From Parachlorella kessleri (taxonomy: Eukaryota; Chlorophyta; Trebouxiophyceae; Chlorellales; Chlorellaceae), in assembly GCA_001598975.1 (NCBI GenBank), contig BBXU01000635.1, positions 1-52,536 on the forward strand: 52,536 nucleotides of DNA. Reading direction: 5' to 3'. This document shows positions 34,119 to 46,700 of the stretch, in pieces (positions within the stretch are counted from its first letter, which is position 1; each line of letters begins with the position of its first letter). Position numbers and translations under genes: made by a program. A model generated the notes under the pieces. The model had not been told where the DNA came from, did not search any database, and worked only from the letters and a program-made list of their open reading frames with translations.

Positions 34119-36577
34119 ATGAGTAGCTTGAGCTTCAAGGACCTCCCCTTGGAGGCAGTGACGTCCATTCTTGAACTGCTTGGCCAAATCGACAGGTGCG
34201 TGGCACCACCCCAAGCCATCACTCGCTTCTGTGAAGGCTGACCAACAACATGATGGCTATAGAACGCTCAGCCTTGTCAAACGTCAGCGTTGCAGGCTAT
34301 CATAAGCCTCAGTCCGTGCTGCCTTCTGCTGCAGGGTAGCCTTGACATCGACCTGTACTACCTTGCGCAAGCACGGCGCCGCCAGCCCCAATCTTTGGAC
34401 ATCTCTGGTGCTAAAGATGGCTGAGGAGCGCCTGCCCCAGCTGGCAGTGTGGCTTGACACCAAGAGCAGTGCTTTGCAAAGCCTCTACCTTAACTTACAG
34501 CTGATAGATTGCGACTGGGCAGCCTTGGAAGACGCACTGGAGCCGCTCACCACACTCACCAGCCTACAGCTGACCAACGATGGTGGGCGCCTCGACGGAA
34601 AATTCGTACCCCCAACCCTGGATGGGAGTTGCTTTCGCAAGCTACCGTTACGTAGGTAAGTGCAGCGTTACGTTGGTAGGGCAGCATGGCTGTTCCGCCC
34701 CTGCCTGCCTGTTGTGTGTGGAAGCTGCCACCGCGCAGGTAACGCAAGGCTGACTAGGGCAGCTGCTCAGCACTGGGGTGCCACACGCAGATGGCTGGTT
34801 GCATGGATTTTATCAACTGGCCCAACCACATGCAGATGCGCTGGTTGCGTCTACCATGGCTGACCCACTTGGAAGAGCCAGGCCTATGGACGCACCCCAG
34901 TGCTTGCTTGCCCTTCTGCAGGCTCTCGCTTGATTTCACCTCCATGATCCCGCTGCGCGTTGATGGCACTTTTCATCTTCTGACTAGCCTGGAAAGCCTG
35001 GAGCTAAGCTCCTCCTGCAGTGTGCCCGTCATCACCCTGCCGCGCTCGCTCACCGGCCTGTCTTTCCTTCTTGAGCTGGAAAATTTCTCCATCGCGGGGT
35101 GGGAGGGCATATCTTTTTACGACGTGCCAGGCTTGCGCGAACTTCGCGTGGTGTGTGGTTTGACAGATCCCATACTTTGTGAGATTGATGGCTCGCTGGG
35201 GTATGACCTGATGGGGGAGGCGGAGCCGGTCGACTCCCTGGACCTGGGAGTGCGCTGGTTTGCGCCCGCCCTGGAAGTGCTGGTAGTTGACTGCAGCCTT
35301 GTAGCAGCTGCCAGGCATCCTGACAAGGAAGGGGCGCTAGCCCTCACTAATGGCAACGCGTATTATGCACCGCCCGGGCTGCGCTCCCTCACAGCAACCC
35401 ACCTTGGGCACTCCAGCGAGCAGCTTCTCCAACAGTTAACCGCCCTGCCGCACCTCACTCGGTTGTGTCTGCCTGAGTGCCACCTTACGGGAGCTCCAGC
35501 GCTGCTCCAGGGGCTGACGCAGCTGCAGGAGTTGCAGCTGCAAGGGCTGGGGCAGGCGGACTTGCTGCGGCCCAGCCTGGGGCCACTGCGCGCCCTGCCG
35601 CGTTTGAGGCGACTCTCGCTGGCAGAGTGCTCGCTGGCAGGGCTTGACACTGAGGGGCTGGGACCCGGCTGGCCTGCACTGGAGGTGGGTCCAATACAAG
35701 CTGATTTCTAGAATAGTCAGTGATTGCTGGTAGGGGTATCAGAGGATGTTTCGATGTCTACTGGCAAATTCGCTGGGGCTTTGCTTGGGGCGACACTGTG
35801 ATGGGTTGATGCTTTGTTGCACTGTGGTAAGCTGTTGCGGTGCAGCAGCTCACACGGAGGCAGGAAGCAGGGTTTTTGGGGCATACAAGGCGGGAGCTCG
35901 ACTGCAGGGCTTGGATGCACCTTGTGTTAGCGTGACTATTGAGAATTATTGGCCTGTGGCCGCTTGTTGAGCAGGGCAGCTACATAACTTGATTACACAC
36001 TGTCGTGCTGCAGGAGCTGGACTTGGTGTATGTCGAGCTGCCACACCCCCCACCCTGGCTGGGCAGCCTGTGCCCTCAGCTGACTCGCCTAGGGCTGGAC
36101 ATAGATGCTGCAGCTGAGAACTGTGCTCAGCTTGCCAGCCTGACCCCCCTCCGCCGGCTGGACTTGCACTTCTCTGACACAACCCTGCCGGGGAGTGCCG
36201 TTTTTTTGCGTAGCATCGATAGTGCGCGCACACCCAGTGTGCTGGATGGTGACAACAACCCAGACTTGTCCGCCTTACCGTGGGTGAGGCAGGTTCCGGC
36301 AGCTGTGCAAGCGCTGCCGTCGCTGGAGCAGGTCGGGCTGCCGGCGCCAGGCAGGTGTGGATGCAAAGCTCATGTAGAGTTCTGCGGTCGATGCAGAGGC
36401 AGCTGCTGGGTGCAAGGTGGCCCTCTGTGGTCCTTGTTACCCTGGATAAGTAGCGGTGCCCTGGGCAGACCTCAAACACATGCTGTGGCGACTTGGAGTA
36501 ATCCCTTGTGGACGGTGCAACCGGGTACAGGAAGCGCTCAAGCTTTGCTTAGGTATGGGAGCTTGCTTGACTGCTAG
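34119..36577 (+). CDS. F-box / leucine-rich-repeat protein, tandem copy 1 (C-terminal frame shifted)
   Basis: Probable SCF ubiquitin-ligase adaptor. Exons: 34119-34195, 34335-34655, 34922-35684 and 36014-36577; 574 residues. The F-box is at residues ~6-50: FKDLPLEAVTSILELLGQID, then RVALTSTCTTLRKHGAASPNL with a conserved Trp. Leucine-rich repeats follow (LTTLTSLQL, LTSLESLELS, LPHLTRLCLPECHLTG, LTQLQELQLQGL, LPRLRRLSLAECSLAG and LASLTPLRRLDLHF). Exons 1 and 2 are exactly as long as in copy 2. Near 36378 one base is missing relative to copy 2: the conserved MQRQLLGA sequence is still encoded but in another frame, so the annotated tail (about 65 residues) is unrelated to the paralogue. The corresponding stop in the ancestral frame would be at 36451-36453. 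Adaptor role inferred from domains. Confidence 0.78.
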
Positions 36578-36622
36578 GCTTGAGACTGCCAAAGGCGTCA
36601 TTGTTCTTTGAGGGTTGGCAGC

Positions 36623-36627
36623 TGTAA
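36623..36627 (+). terminator. Probable TGTAA poly(A) signal of F-box/LRR copy 1
   Basis: TGTAA lies 46 nt past the stop of the shifted frame, the expected distance for a green-algal signal. Confidence 0.5.
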
Positions 36628-36762
36628 CCGGTAGCTTTGGCCCTGCAAGCTGCTGCCTGCTTGGTGACAGTGGCAAACACCGTGAGTTGTGCCCGTAACT
36701 CTGTGGAGTGTCATCCTAGCCCTATGTACTTAGGAACAAGGCATTGCAGGTGTTGTAAGTAA

Positions 36763-36830
36763 AGGTGGCAGGTAGTGCGAACAGGGGGTGAGAAGTGAGC
36801 TGGACTGACAGGGCTGGATGCAGATTGCAC
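36763..36830 (+). repeat. Dispersed repeat family R1, copy b
   Basis: GGTGGCAGGTAGTGCGAACA, then GTGAG, then CTGACAGGGCTGGATGCAGA. Same order as the minus-strand copy at 3446-3516 and the neighbouring copy at 36852-36920. Confidence 0.8.
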
Positions 36831-36851
36831 CTGACTCTTTGCGGGTGGTGA

Positions 36852-36920
36852 TAGCATGGGTGGCAGGTAGTGCAAACCGGATGTGAGAGCTGGGCTGTAT
36901 TGACAGGACTGGATGAGATG
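36852..36920 (+). repeat. Dispersed repeat family R1, copy c
   Basis: Shares TAGCATGGGTGGCAGGTAGT with copy a, then GTGAGAGCTGGGCTG and TTGACAGGACTGGATG. It follows copy b directly in the same orientation. Confidence 0.8.
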
Positions 36921-37410
36921 TTGCTGTTGCGAGATTGCAGGAAGTTACTTGAACGTCCTGGCTGGGGGCATTGAGCTGTCTGAATACCTCAACTAGATAT
37001 CATGCGCGAGTCTCTCAGTCCTGCTTGTTGATGGTGCCATATGGTGCGAGACAAAAGATATGTGATGTGGACAAGGCGGCATGCAAAGGCCTTTGCTTTG
37101 GATGCGGTGCTGCTGCCTTCACTTGCTGGGGGTGAGTGTGTCTCCAAAGAACTCGATGTAATAGGGACAGTAAGTTCTGTTGGAGTCTGGCCCCGCTGGA
37201 CATCCCCTGCTGCCTCCTCCTGCCCTGGTCAGTCATAGAATGGTTCAACACAACCGCATCCTGGCGGGAAGCAGTAGGTAGCTGCCCACGGGTCCTCCCT
37301 GGGATGCAGCTACATGAGAAGCGTCGCGAAGTGCAAAGCCTGGGGGTGGAGCTGAAGGTGCGGCCCTCGTGATGTCCTTAGGCCTGCACCATAAAAATTC
37401 CTACTGCCCA

Positions 37411-37442
37411 CAGCAGTGCCAGGTTCAGGTTGGTGGGCATGT
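37411..37442 (+). repeat. Short dispersed repeat R2, copy 1
   Basis: 32 bp starting CAGCAGTGCCAGGTTCAGG and ending GGTGGGCATGT, with two mismatches to 41489-41520. Confidence 0.7.
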
Positions 37443-37673
37443 GGTGGCATGTCCGAGACAGGTGGGGAGACCCATGGGAAGACCCAGTTAGGAAGTTCTC
37501 CCGCCTGGCTGTCTTGGGCGCACGCGCCTTAGGTATGCATGTGCCATGACCTCATGCCATGCCTCATGCCATCACTTTACACTTGCTTGATGCCCACAAG
37601 GCAGCTTCTCCCTGCTATTCAGAAACACTACCGATCATACCACGCATCTGGAAGAATCGCTGCTACGAGCCCG

Positions 37674-40192
37674 ATGAGCTCCGCATGCTTCCTTGATCTC
37701 CCCTTGGAGGCCACGACAGTCATATTTGATAAGCTTCATACGGTTGACAGGTGTGAGCCCCCTCGGGAGCCGCTCTCCGCAGCATGAGGTATCCCACGAC
37801 ACACATGATATACTTGATGGCTACACAACGATCAGCCCTGTCACGCCATATGGCAAGAGTCGGCACTGCAGGCAGGTATGGGTTCTCCGACTTAGTCACC
37901 GATGCTGGCTATTGCAGGGTGGCCTTGACATCGACCTGCACTACCTTGCGCAAGCACGGCGCTGCCAACCCCACCCTTTGGAACCCCCTGTACCTTCAGC
38001 TGCCTGAGGAGCGCCTGCCTCAGCTGGAAGCCTGGCTAGACACCAAAAGCAGTGCGGTGCAGAGCCTCTTTCTCGACTTGCAGTTGACATCTGGCGACTG
38101 GCCAGCCTTAGAAGCCGCGCTGGAGCCGCTCACCGCCCTCACCAGCCTACAGCTGAGCAACTACCTTGGGTGCTTCGAAAGAGACTCCATCGCCCCAACC
38201 CTGAGTGGGAGTCACTTTCACAAGCCGCCGTTACGTCGGTAAGGACTGCATTGCCACCATGGTGCACCATCTGGCTGCATCACCAGGCCGCCCAGGCCAG
38301 CTGACAGGCTGACCCCAGCTTGTGGCTGGCTCCAGCTTGGTGTGCCTGCCTGGGTTGTGCCTGCCTGGGTTGAGCTGCACATTGCGTGGCTGCTCCCCCC
38401 TGCCTTGCCTGTCATTTGCCTGCCTGCCTGTCCAAGCCGCCTTGAGCAGGTATTGCAGGCACAGGGTATGGCAGCTGGTCAGCATTGGTGGGCGCCATAT
38501 GCAGGTGGCTGGTTGGTTGCGCCTACCATGCCCCCCCTTCCCCCCCTCAGAGTGGCCAGGCCCGCATGCACACCTCAGCGATTGCCTGCCCTTCTGCAGG
38601 CTTTCAATCGACTTCAGCTTCAACGCTCGGCTGCCCTTGGAAGGCAATTTCCATCTACTGAGCAGCCTGGAAAGCCTGGAGCTGCGACCCTCCTGCAGTG
38701 TGACCATGGTCACCCTGCCGTGCTCGCTCACCCACCTGTCTGTCCCTGTGGATCTTGAGACTTTATCCATCGCGGGATGGGAGGGCGTCTTTGGAGATCT
38801 AACTGACGGCATGCCAGGCTTGCGCGAACTTGATATAGTGTTCCGGTTTGCAGATCCCAACCTTGGCATCATCGCCGATTCCATAACAGATTTTGTAGAG
38901 GGTGAGGCGGTGGACTCCCTAGACCTGGGAGTGGGCTGGTTTCTGCCTGGCCTAGAAGTGCTGGCAGTTGACTGCAGCCTGATAGCCGATGAGGACCCCG
39001 AAAGCAACGAGGCGCCAGCCCTTGCGAATGCACAGGACCTGCCGCCCGGGCTGCGCTCCCTCACAGCAAGGCGCATTGGGCAGTCCAGCGCGCAGTTCCT
39101 CCAGCAGTTAGCCGCCCTAGAGAACCTTACTCGGCTGTGCCTGCCTGAGTGTCAGCTCACGGAAGTGCCAGCGCTGCTCCAGGGGCTGACGCAACTGCAG
39201 GAGTTGCAGCTGCAAGAGCGGCAGGAGGGAATGCTGGGATCCAGCCTAGCGCCACTACGCGCCATGCCGCACTTGACGCGGCTGTCGCTGGCAGAGTGTT
39301 CGCTGGCAGGGCTAGGCACTGAGGGTCTGGGACTGGGCTGGCCGGCATTGAAGGTGGGGCCCCATGCGGACTGGCTATCTGACTGCCTGGGGCAACGGTA
39401 TGATCACGATGCTTGGCCGCAGCCTGGTACTGATGTGCACCTTTTCTCAGTCATCGCCCCAGAGGAGAGGAAGAGACAGGAGTCCGCAGTCAACTTAACA
39501 GCATACAAGCCGGTACATGATGTGGTTCAGGTGGCAGGCAATGTGATCAAAGGGGAGGTACGGGTATACTAGGCTGATAGGGGTGTATGCAGTTAAAGCC
39601 GTTACATGACTGCAGGGCTTGGGCGTACACCCTGTGGGTCAGGCTACTGAGCACTGCCGGCCTTCCGCCGGCAGCAACATCGCCCCAATGACGCACTGTC
39701 ATGCTGCAGGAGCTGGACTTGGCGTATGTCGAGCTGCCACGCCGCTTACCCTGGCTGGGCAGCCTGAGCCCTCAGCTGACTCGCCTAGGGCTGGACATAG
39801 ATGCTGCAGCTGTGCGCTGTGCACAGCTTGCCGGCCTGACCTCCCTCCGCCGGCTGGACTTGCACTTCTCAGGAACAGCACTGCCAGGATGTGCTATTGT
39901 GCTTTGTTGGCTGAGTGCTGCCTACATACCCAGTTTCCTGGATGTTCAGGAAGACCCGGACTTGTCCGCCTTACCGTGGGTGAACCGTTTGTTGGCAGCT
40001 GTGCAAGCTCTGCCGCTACTACAGCAAGTAGGGTTACCAGAATCAAGCATGTGCCTGTGCAAGGCTCATGCAGACTTCCTACGTTGGATGCAGAGGCAGC
40101 TGCTGGGTGCAAAGAGCCCCCCTGTAGTTCTTGTGACCCTGAATGAGAAGAGTGCCCAGGGTCTGCTCTGCAATATTCAAGCAGCGTCTTGA
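37674..40192 (+). CDS. F-box / leucine-rich-repeat protein, tandem copy 2
   Basis: Paralogue of the preceding gene and probably the intact member. Exons: 37674-37750, 37918-38238, 38600-39353 and 39710-40192; 544 residues, phases consistent, stop TGA. F-box: DLPLEATTVIFDKLHTVDRV then ALTSTCTTLRKHGAANPTLW (residues ~8-50). Leucine-rich repeats: LTALTSLQLSN, LSSLESLELR, LENLTRLCLPECQLTE, LTQLQELQLQ, MPHLTRLSLAECSLAG, LTSLRRLDLHF and LPLLQQVGLP. The C-terminus reads HADFLRWMQRQLLGAKSPPV and then VLVTLNEKSAQG, the part lost by frameshift in copy 1. Exon 1 (77 nt) and exon 2 (321 nt) match copy 1 exactly, and introns share flanking sequence, so the duplication covered the whole gene. SCF adaptor function is inferred. 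Confidence 0.83.
39536..39576 (+). repeat. Short repeat in intron 3 of F-box/LRR copy 2
   Basis: Contains GGTGGCAGGCAATGTGATC and GAGGTACGGGTATACT. The blocks recur at about 40294-40335 (GGTGGCAGGTGGTGCGATTA; GAAGTACGGGTATACTG). The first block resembles the start of R1. Confidence 0.55.
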
Positions 40193-40774
40193 GGTCGAAA
40201 GAGAGTGGTAGGGGATGCGCTGAACCTCTAGTTAGGCGTGTCAGGTTGGCGCTACTGCTACTGTTTGAGACTACCAAAGCCAGTACTTATTTAGGGTGGC
40301 AGGTGGTGCGATTAGAGAGGAAGTACGGGTATACTGTTATCGAGGGTTGGCAGCTGCTGCCTGCTTGGAAACAGTGGCAGAGAACGTGACAGGAAGCCAC
40401 ATGCAGGGTATCATGTTACTACCTTACCATGTCAGCAACGTGCTTGGCTCAACAGGGAGGGGCTGTCCTCCCTCCCTATTGTCTTCCCACTTGCACATAT
40501 GTGGCCTTGTGCTCGGCGCTGCTGTGAATTCGGCTGAATAGTTTAGATGCTTGTATGTGTAGCACGCTCCCAAAGCTGTCATGTCTCTCCGTTCTCCAGT
40601 GTGTAGCGTGGGTTTCAGTGAGAAGATGGCTCTTATAGCAGTTTAGTACGTCCTTGACTGGGAAAACAAGAGCTGCCAATTGAGCAATGCCATTAGACCT
40701 TCCCATCCAGCAATACGCATGCCAGTAACCCTGTGCTGCTGCTCTCACCATGCTGAGCCATCAAGTCTCTTTGC
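40193..40774. other. Intergenic DNA between convergent F-box/LRR copy 2 and TBC genes
   Basis: About 0.6 kb of 3' flanks. It holds the second copy of the GGTGGCAGG/ACGGGTATACT repeat (about 40294-40335). No gene and no close TGTAA signal seen. Confidence 0.45.
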
Positions 40775-43700
40775 TTACGACTGGCTGTGATTGCATGCCC
40801 GATCCATCATCAGGCGTATGAGCTCATCCTTCTGGGCCAGCTGCTGCTGTCGGCTTTCCACCTGCATGCGTGCCAGTTCGTCAAGATTTCTAGGACTTTC
40901 TAGGATTTTTTTGCAGCATCTGCACGTGATGAGAAAGAGTGGCAAGTGCATTGGTGCTGCAGCCTCTCCCATTGTAAACGCCCTAGCAGTGGCCAAATAT
41001 TCTCTGGAGGGAAAAAACTTCGTGTTTTGAAGGCGTGGCAAGCAGTAGTACTCGTACCAATGCAGACACTTAAATCCCACGAAACAAATCAAGCTTCGTT
41101 CTTACCTCCCGTGTCGGCTGCTCACATGCCATCCTACCAGCACAAAGCCAGAATGCTCCGCGTTATTTTTCAATTAACCGCTGGGCAAGTCACCAAACTA
41201 TACCCTCCTCAGTCCGATGAAGCCTATGTTTTTCTTGCCATGTCTTACCTGCTGTGTTAGCCGCTCAACAGCCATCCTGCCAGCGCACAGCTCGCCTTCA
41301 GCCTCTGCAAGCTCGCTGCTAATGGCCGCCAGCTTGCCTTGCAAGTCAGCCAGAACCAGCTCCTGCAAAGCGTGGCACAGATTGGCAGTGTTGAAAGCTG
41401 AAACAACATTGTCCAAAAGGCAAAAGAGCATAAGGGAAAGACTCAGGCTACCCTTACGACCTGCTGCAATCAAACTACCTACACTCCTCAGCAGTGCCGG
41501 GTTCAGGGTGGTGGGCATGTAGGTGCAAGTGTGGGAACAGGAGGGAGGGCGAGTTGGGAACCGACTTGTTGACCATGAAGTCTACACAAGGCCATATCTT
41601 GTGAATGGTAGACCTCATGGCACTAGCATGCAACCACCAATTACCATGTCCTTAAGCAAAAGCAATCCGAGACCATCTTCATGAAATCATTTTACCGCAC
41701 CTTCTCTGTCACGCTCTGTTGTAGTTTGGCCAGTTGCAGCTGCAGCTGGTTTTGGGTATCGCTCGCTTGCCTCGCCATCAACTCAGCCGTGTGGTGCATG
41801 CTTTCTGCTGTGACTACCTGCAAGGCAGAGCCATCATATCAAAGTAGGCAACCACCAGAAATCGCCTGCCTCCTCCACGGTTGGCTCAAGGCACAGACAC
41901 AGCAAATGCTGCCAAGCCTTGAAAGACCGGTGGGCTGGATAGCAGCATAGATGGTAGACAGCAGGAAACAACGAAACAAAGCAAAACCTATCATCCGTCA
42001 CCTGGAGGACAGGGCACTGGAAAGCACTGGTCACTGACCTCTTCCTGGAGCCGTTCAATCACTGCCAGCAGCTGCTCGGCTGTTGTTGGGGCGGCCGGGG
42101 TCAAGGCTTGAGTGCCGAGTGGGCAACAAGTGCTGCTGCTCACCTCTGGCAGCACGTTGCTGGCAACGTTTATATCACTTGAAGAATGGCTGGAGAAGCC
42201 AGGATGAGGCATTCGCTCAGGAGTCTGTTGCTGACCTGCGACTGGTAAGCTTGTGGCACCAAGCCCTTCCAAGAGTAACGATGTATGCGGTGGCCAAGGA
42301 GTGCTACGAAAGCCTGCCTCCCCAGCTAGCCACTGGTCACCCTCCAAGGATGGTTGGTCCAGGAGGCTCCTCAGGAACACAACATCACTGTCAGTGTAGC
42401 CCCGAGCCGGTAGCAGCGGAGAAGGTATGCCAGTGCCTTGGGCTTCAGATCCAGGAGGATCGCAGCCAGAGGGCACGCTGTTCGAAAGCAGCTCCTCAGG
42501 GCAGCTGTCACCGGCGTGAGCGGCTGGGTCGTCTGAGGGCTGCATGTTGAAGTGAAGGACACGTGGCACATCACCAGTGCCCCTTACGTCCTCCGCTGCC
42601 GTCTCATCATTGTCGCGGACATGCCTCTCAGCAGCAGTGCCCATGCCATTGTTACTGCAGTTGCTGGCGCCCCCGCCTGCCAGCAGGGACGAAGGCGTCG
42701 CCAGCATGGCCACCTCCCCATGGGAAGCAAGCAAGCCAGCTGCAAGGCGGGAGCCTGGCCCTTGCAAGAATTTTACCAGGGACCCAGCCAGGCTCCGCTG
42801 CGAGGGCTTTGAGGCAATGCGGTAGGCCGCAGCCACCGCTGGCTGCTCCAAGTCCGGCACGAAAGCCGCCAGGCGGTGGAGGTCCGGCAAAGCTGCCGAC
42901 CGGCGGCGGTATCGCCGCCGCCGGTAGTGCTGCCGAAGGACTGCCTCAGGGCTGCTGTGCTGCCCTGGTAGCACAGCGCTCTGAGTGCGGCGATGGTGGC
43001 CAGAGGGCGAGTGCGCCATCGAAGGCTGCTTTGCTGAGACTGAAGAGGGAGACTCTTGGCTCTGGGGCGCCAGCTGTTTAGTGTGACCCAAGGTCCTACT
43101 ATCAGCCGCGTCTGCACCATTCGCAGGTTCGTCGCCAGGTGGTGATGGCTTCTGTGCTAAACGCAGGCCAAAAATATGCTGAGCAGCGTCCTCGACAAAA
43201 CGTTTTGGCTGCGGCGTGGCCTTGCTCGACGAATCTCTGCTGCTCGCGACCAGCATCGTGGCAGGGTCAGTGAAGGGCGAAACTAGGCGTTTGCCACCCC
43301 AAAGCCCCGCCGCTCCTGCGCCTGTGCCTCCGCTGCTGCTTGGCTGCTGTGAGGGGCTGGTGCCATCTCGCTGAGTGGCCGCCTGTGATCGCTGCTGGGT
43401 GCTGATCCGCGGCAGAGGCTGCCGTGGGGATCCCCCGCCACCAGGCCAGGACCGTGCTTGCTCCAGTGCCTCCGGCTGGCTAGGCTCCAGCGGCTGCTGG
43501 TCCTTACCGCTTCCTGGAACCTCTGTGATCCTTGCCGGCCGGGAGCTGTCACCCTCAGCTTTCCAGGAGCTATTGCTCAGGCCTTGTGTTTGAGATCCTT
43601 TCCGGCGGCCGGAGGTGCCCGCTCCCCACTGGGGAGGGAGCTCCTCCCCCAGTGGCCCAAGCGCCCCCGAAGGCAAAGCCCTCGGCAAGGACGACGGCAC

Positions 43701-46700
43701 CAGTCGCACGGATACCTTCGCTGCCACTGGTGGCACTTCTGCTGCTGCCGCTGATAGCGACTGCGGCGTACTGCCGCTGCCGCCTTCCTTGGCAATGTCA
43801 CGGCTTGCGATGGAAGACCTGCCGGGTTCCCTAGTAGGCCTTCCTGGGGAGCTACTCCTCCTACCACCACCAGGTGTGCCGGCAGCGGTGGCACCCGGAG
43901 AGTGTGTCAAATGCCCCTGGTCCGCTTTTTGAGCAGAACCAGGGCTGGCATTGGCTGTCTGAGGGGTGGTGCTGGCGCTGGCGGGGCTGCCAGCGGGCAA
44001 CATGCGTGCAAAGGCGTCGGCAAAGGACTGGGAGCGGCTGTGGGTGGGCTCTGCTGCCCCATAGTAGGCATAGGCCCGGAAGTCTTCGTCACTGCCAAAG
44101 GAGCCCTGCAAGCAGGTGTGGTGCAGCTACGGCAGTCACGGCATATGTTAGGCCACCAAGAGCAGTGGCAGCCCACTGAAGTAGCACCCGCGTTGCCTCA
44201 TCTCCCAGGGTGGCCCCTGGTGGCCCAGCATGCTACAGCCTGCTGACAGTGTTCAAGGCAGCCATTTGGCCCCAGAGAAACTGCATGCTTCGGCATGTGT
44301 GCATGCAACTACCCTAATGTATCCTTCGAAGCACCACCCTCACCCTGAGCTGCTCCAGGACTGGTGTGCGGTACTTGGCCCGCAGCACCCGCAAGGCTGT
44401 GTCCTTGATGTACCCGAAACCAATGCATGCGGTGTCCAGCAGCCTGCTGCTGTCAAACGTCATGGGCCTGCAGCAGGGAGGCGGGGTGAGGGTCATCAGC
44501 TTGTGAGCCACGCTTACTCACTTGGTGTGTCACTTGGTGTAGCTGCTAAAACGCGAAACAGAACGCACGACTAGAACATAGCTGTGCAAGCCTGCACACA
44601 GCCTAAGCAACAAACAGCGCAACAATGGTGAAAAGCAGTATGCGGCCAGGGTATCCACGGCTTCTTTGCCACCGTTGGAACACTGCTTACCCCATGCTTT
44701 GCAGGAGCATGTAGGCATCTGAGCACTCGCGGCACTCCAGCAGCACCTGCAGCAGGGCTCTTGCCATGTGCTGGCACTGCCAGGACCAGCAGGCGCTGAC
44801 GGCATGTGTGCAGTAATTGCCTAACAGAAAGCATCGGCAAGCTGGGCAGCGTGGACCTCAGGAGATTTCCACAGAACCCCCCAGATGGCAAACCTGGAAA
44901 GTTGCGATAAAGGACAAACATCCCCCCTGCCTACCTTCTGATAGATGTCCACCAATGCTAGTGCCACCCTCAGCAGCACAACTGGGGACCCCTCAAAAAA
45001 CAGCATGTCCCACACCCGCAGGCAGGACTCCAGTGGCAGGGAGTTGATGAACATGCAGAGGAACCATTGCATGCTGATGGAGGAGGCATCCACCTGCAAT
45101 TGAAGAGCAGCGGCTGGGCTGGCGCTTACAGCTAGTTTGGGCATGGAGCTAGGAGTCAGCTGGCGAAACACCGGCCGGCGCTGGAGGATTGGATCAACTG
45201 AGCCGAAGGAGCAGGCACCTGGTAAGATTATGGGTGGAAACATCGAGCGCTGCAGCCTCCACCTTAAGCTCAGAACCAGTGTGCGCTCACACGCACCTCT
45301 AGCTGTTCCAAATGTGCCATCAGTGTGGGAAAGCTGGCCTGCAGCAAGTGCCCGAAGACACGCTGGTCTACCTGCAAGCCCAGGGTCCTGGTGAAGGAGG
45401 GTTATTCAGAGACTCCTGGGCCTATACTGTAGGAGTGGTTGCTGTAACTTTAGCTTGGGAGGGTCTTGCATGGACCAGCCCGACAGAAGCCCAACAAGAG
45501 CATGCGCCCAAGATGCCCGTTCCTGTCCCTTGAGGCCTGGACGTACTCATCATTCATTTATCTGCCCGGTTCTGTCCACTGCCCGTAAGCAGTCTCCCAT
45601 GACTCCCACGTACCTGTGGAGCCACCATGCGAGTATCAAAATATCCAGGCAGCAGATCCTCAACCACCGCGGCCACACTCCAAAAGGCCTCCTCCTCCCC
45701 CATGAACAGCATGAAGCAGGCAGCAATGAAGTTCATGCCCTGCAACCAACACACAGCAATTATTCGTCAACAAGCCTATCAGACCTGAAGGGAAGGCACA
45801 GATGGGTGGTAGGCATGACCAGAAGGTGTGAAGTTTGACTTTGGAGTGTCTGTCACACGATTATTTACCTTAACATGCTACCTAGAGCTTGACAAAGATG
45901 AGCAGGCATGCGCCCATTTGCCATTCAACTCAAGGTCTAACACGCGTCACCCACTACAGATAGGCCACGACACCACTACCCTTGCCTGACAGTAGCCCAC
46001 TCGCGGGTTGTAGCGAGCGTAGGCTGCCAGGATGCGGCGAAGCGTCTCCCTGCCACTTGCATCCATCAGAGGGTGGCCAGGGAAGGTCCGATGCAGGTCC
46101 TTCTCTATCTGCAACGGCAGAGAAGGGACATGCCTGCCTGCTTGCCAACCCAGCTAGCCTTAGGTATTGCGCAAGTGGAGCCAGGACGGCAGCTATTGCC
46201 GTTGTAGACAGGACTAGCCTATGGCTGTTCCCAAATACGCTGCAAGTAACCAGGGCTTTGCATGCAGTATCAACCCCCATGTGCACCCCCACCTGTGAGA
46301 GCCAGTCCTTGGCCCTACAGCTGCCCAAAGACTCAGCCCCACTGCTGTGGCCCTCATCGCTGCTGCAGCAGCTGCCACCACTGTCCGGAGAAACACAGCG
46401 CTCCTGGGCCATGGCTCGGCATTCTGCGGTTGCCCCAGCTGCCCGACTGCCGGGCAAGGCTTGCTGGTCACCAGCACTGAGAGCATGTGCAGCTCCTTGC
46501 CTACCGCTGAGACAGTGGATGTCTGCTGATGTCACCGCATAGGTGGCATGCTGCTGCTGCTGCTGGGTGCAATGTGCCTGTGACTGGCTTGCACGGCCAT
46601 CACCCACTAGCACTCCTGCTCCTTGCGCTGCCGGAGGTGTAAAACAAGCAGCAGCGCTGGCTCCAGCAGCCATGGCTGGCGGTGAAGCAGCTTCAACCAA

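Larger units (their letters stand above)
36578..37673. other. Intergenic DNA between the two F-box/LRR genes
   Basis: 1.1 kb without a supported gene. It contains two head-to-tail R1 repeats (36763-36830, 36852-36920), another short repeat (37411-37442) and the promoter of copy 2. Confidence 0.5.

Noticed and set aside
42563..43081. 172-codon plus-strand ORF
   Set aside because: Antisense shadow of the 2-kb TBC exon.
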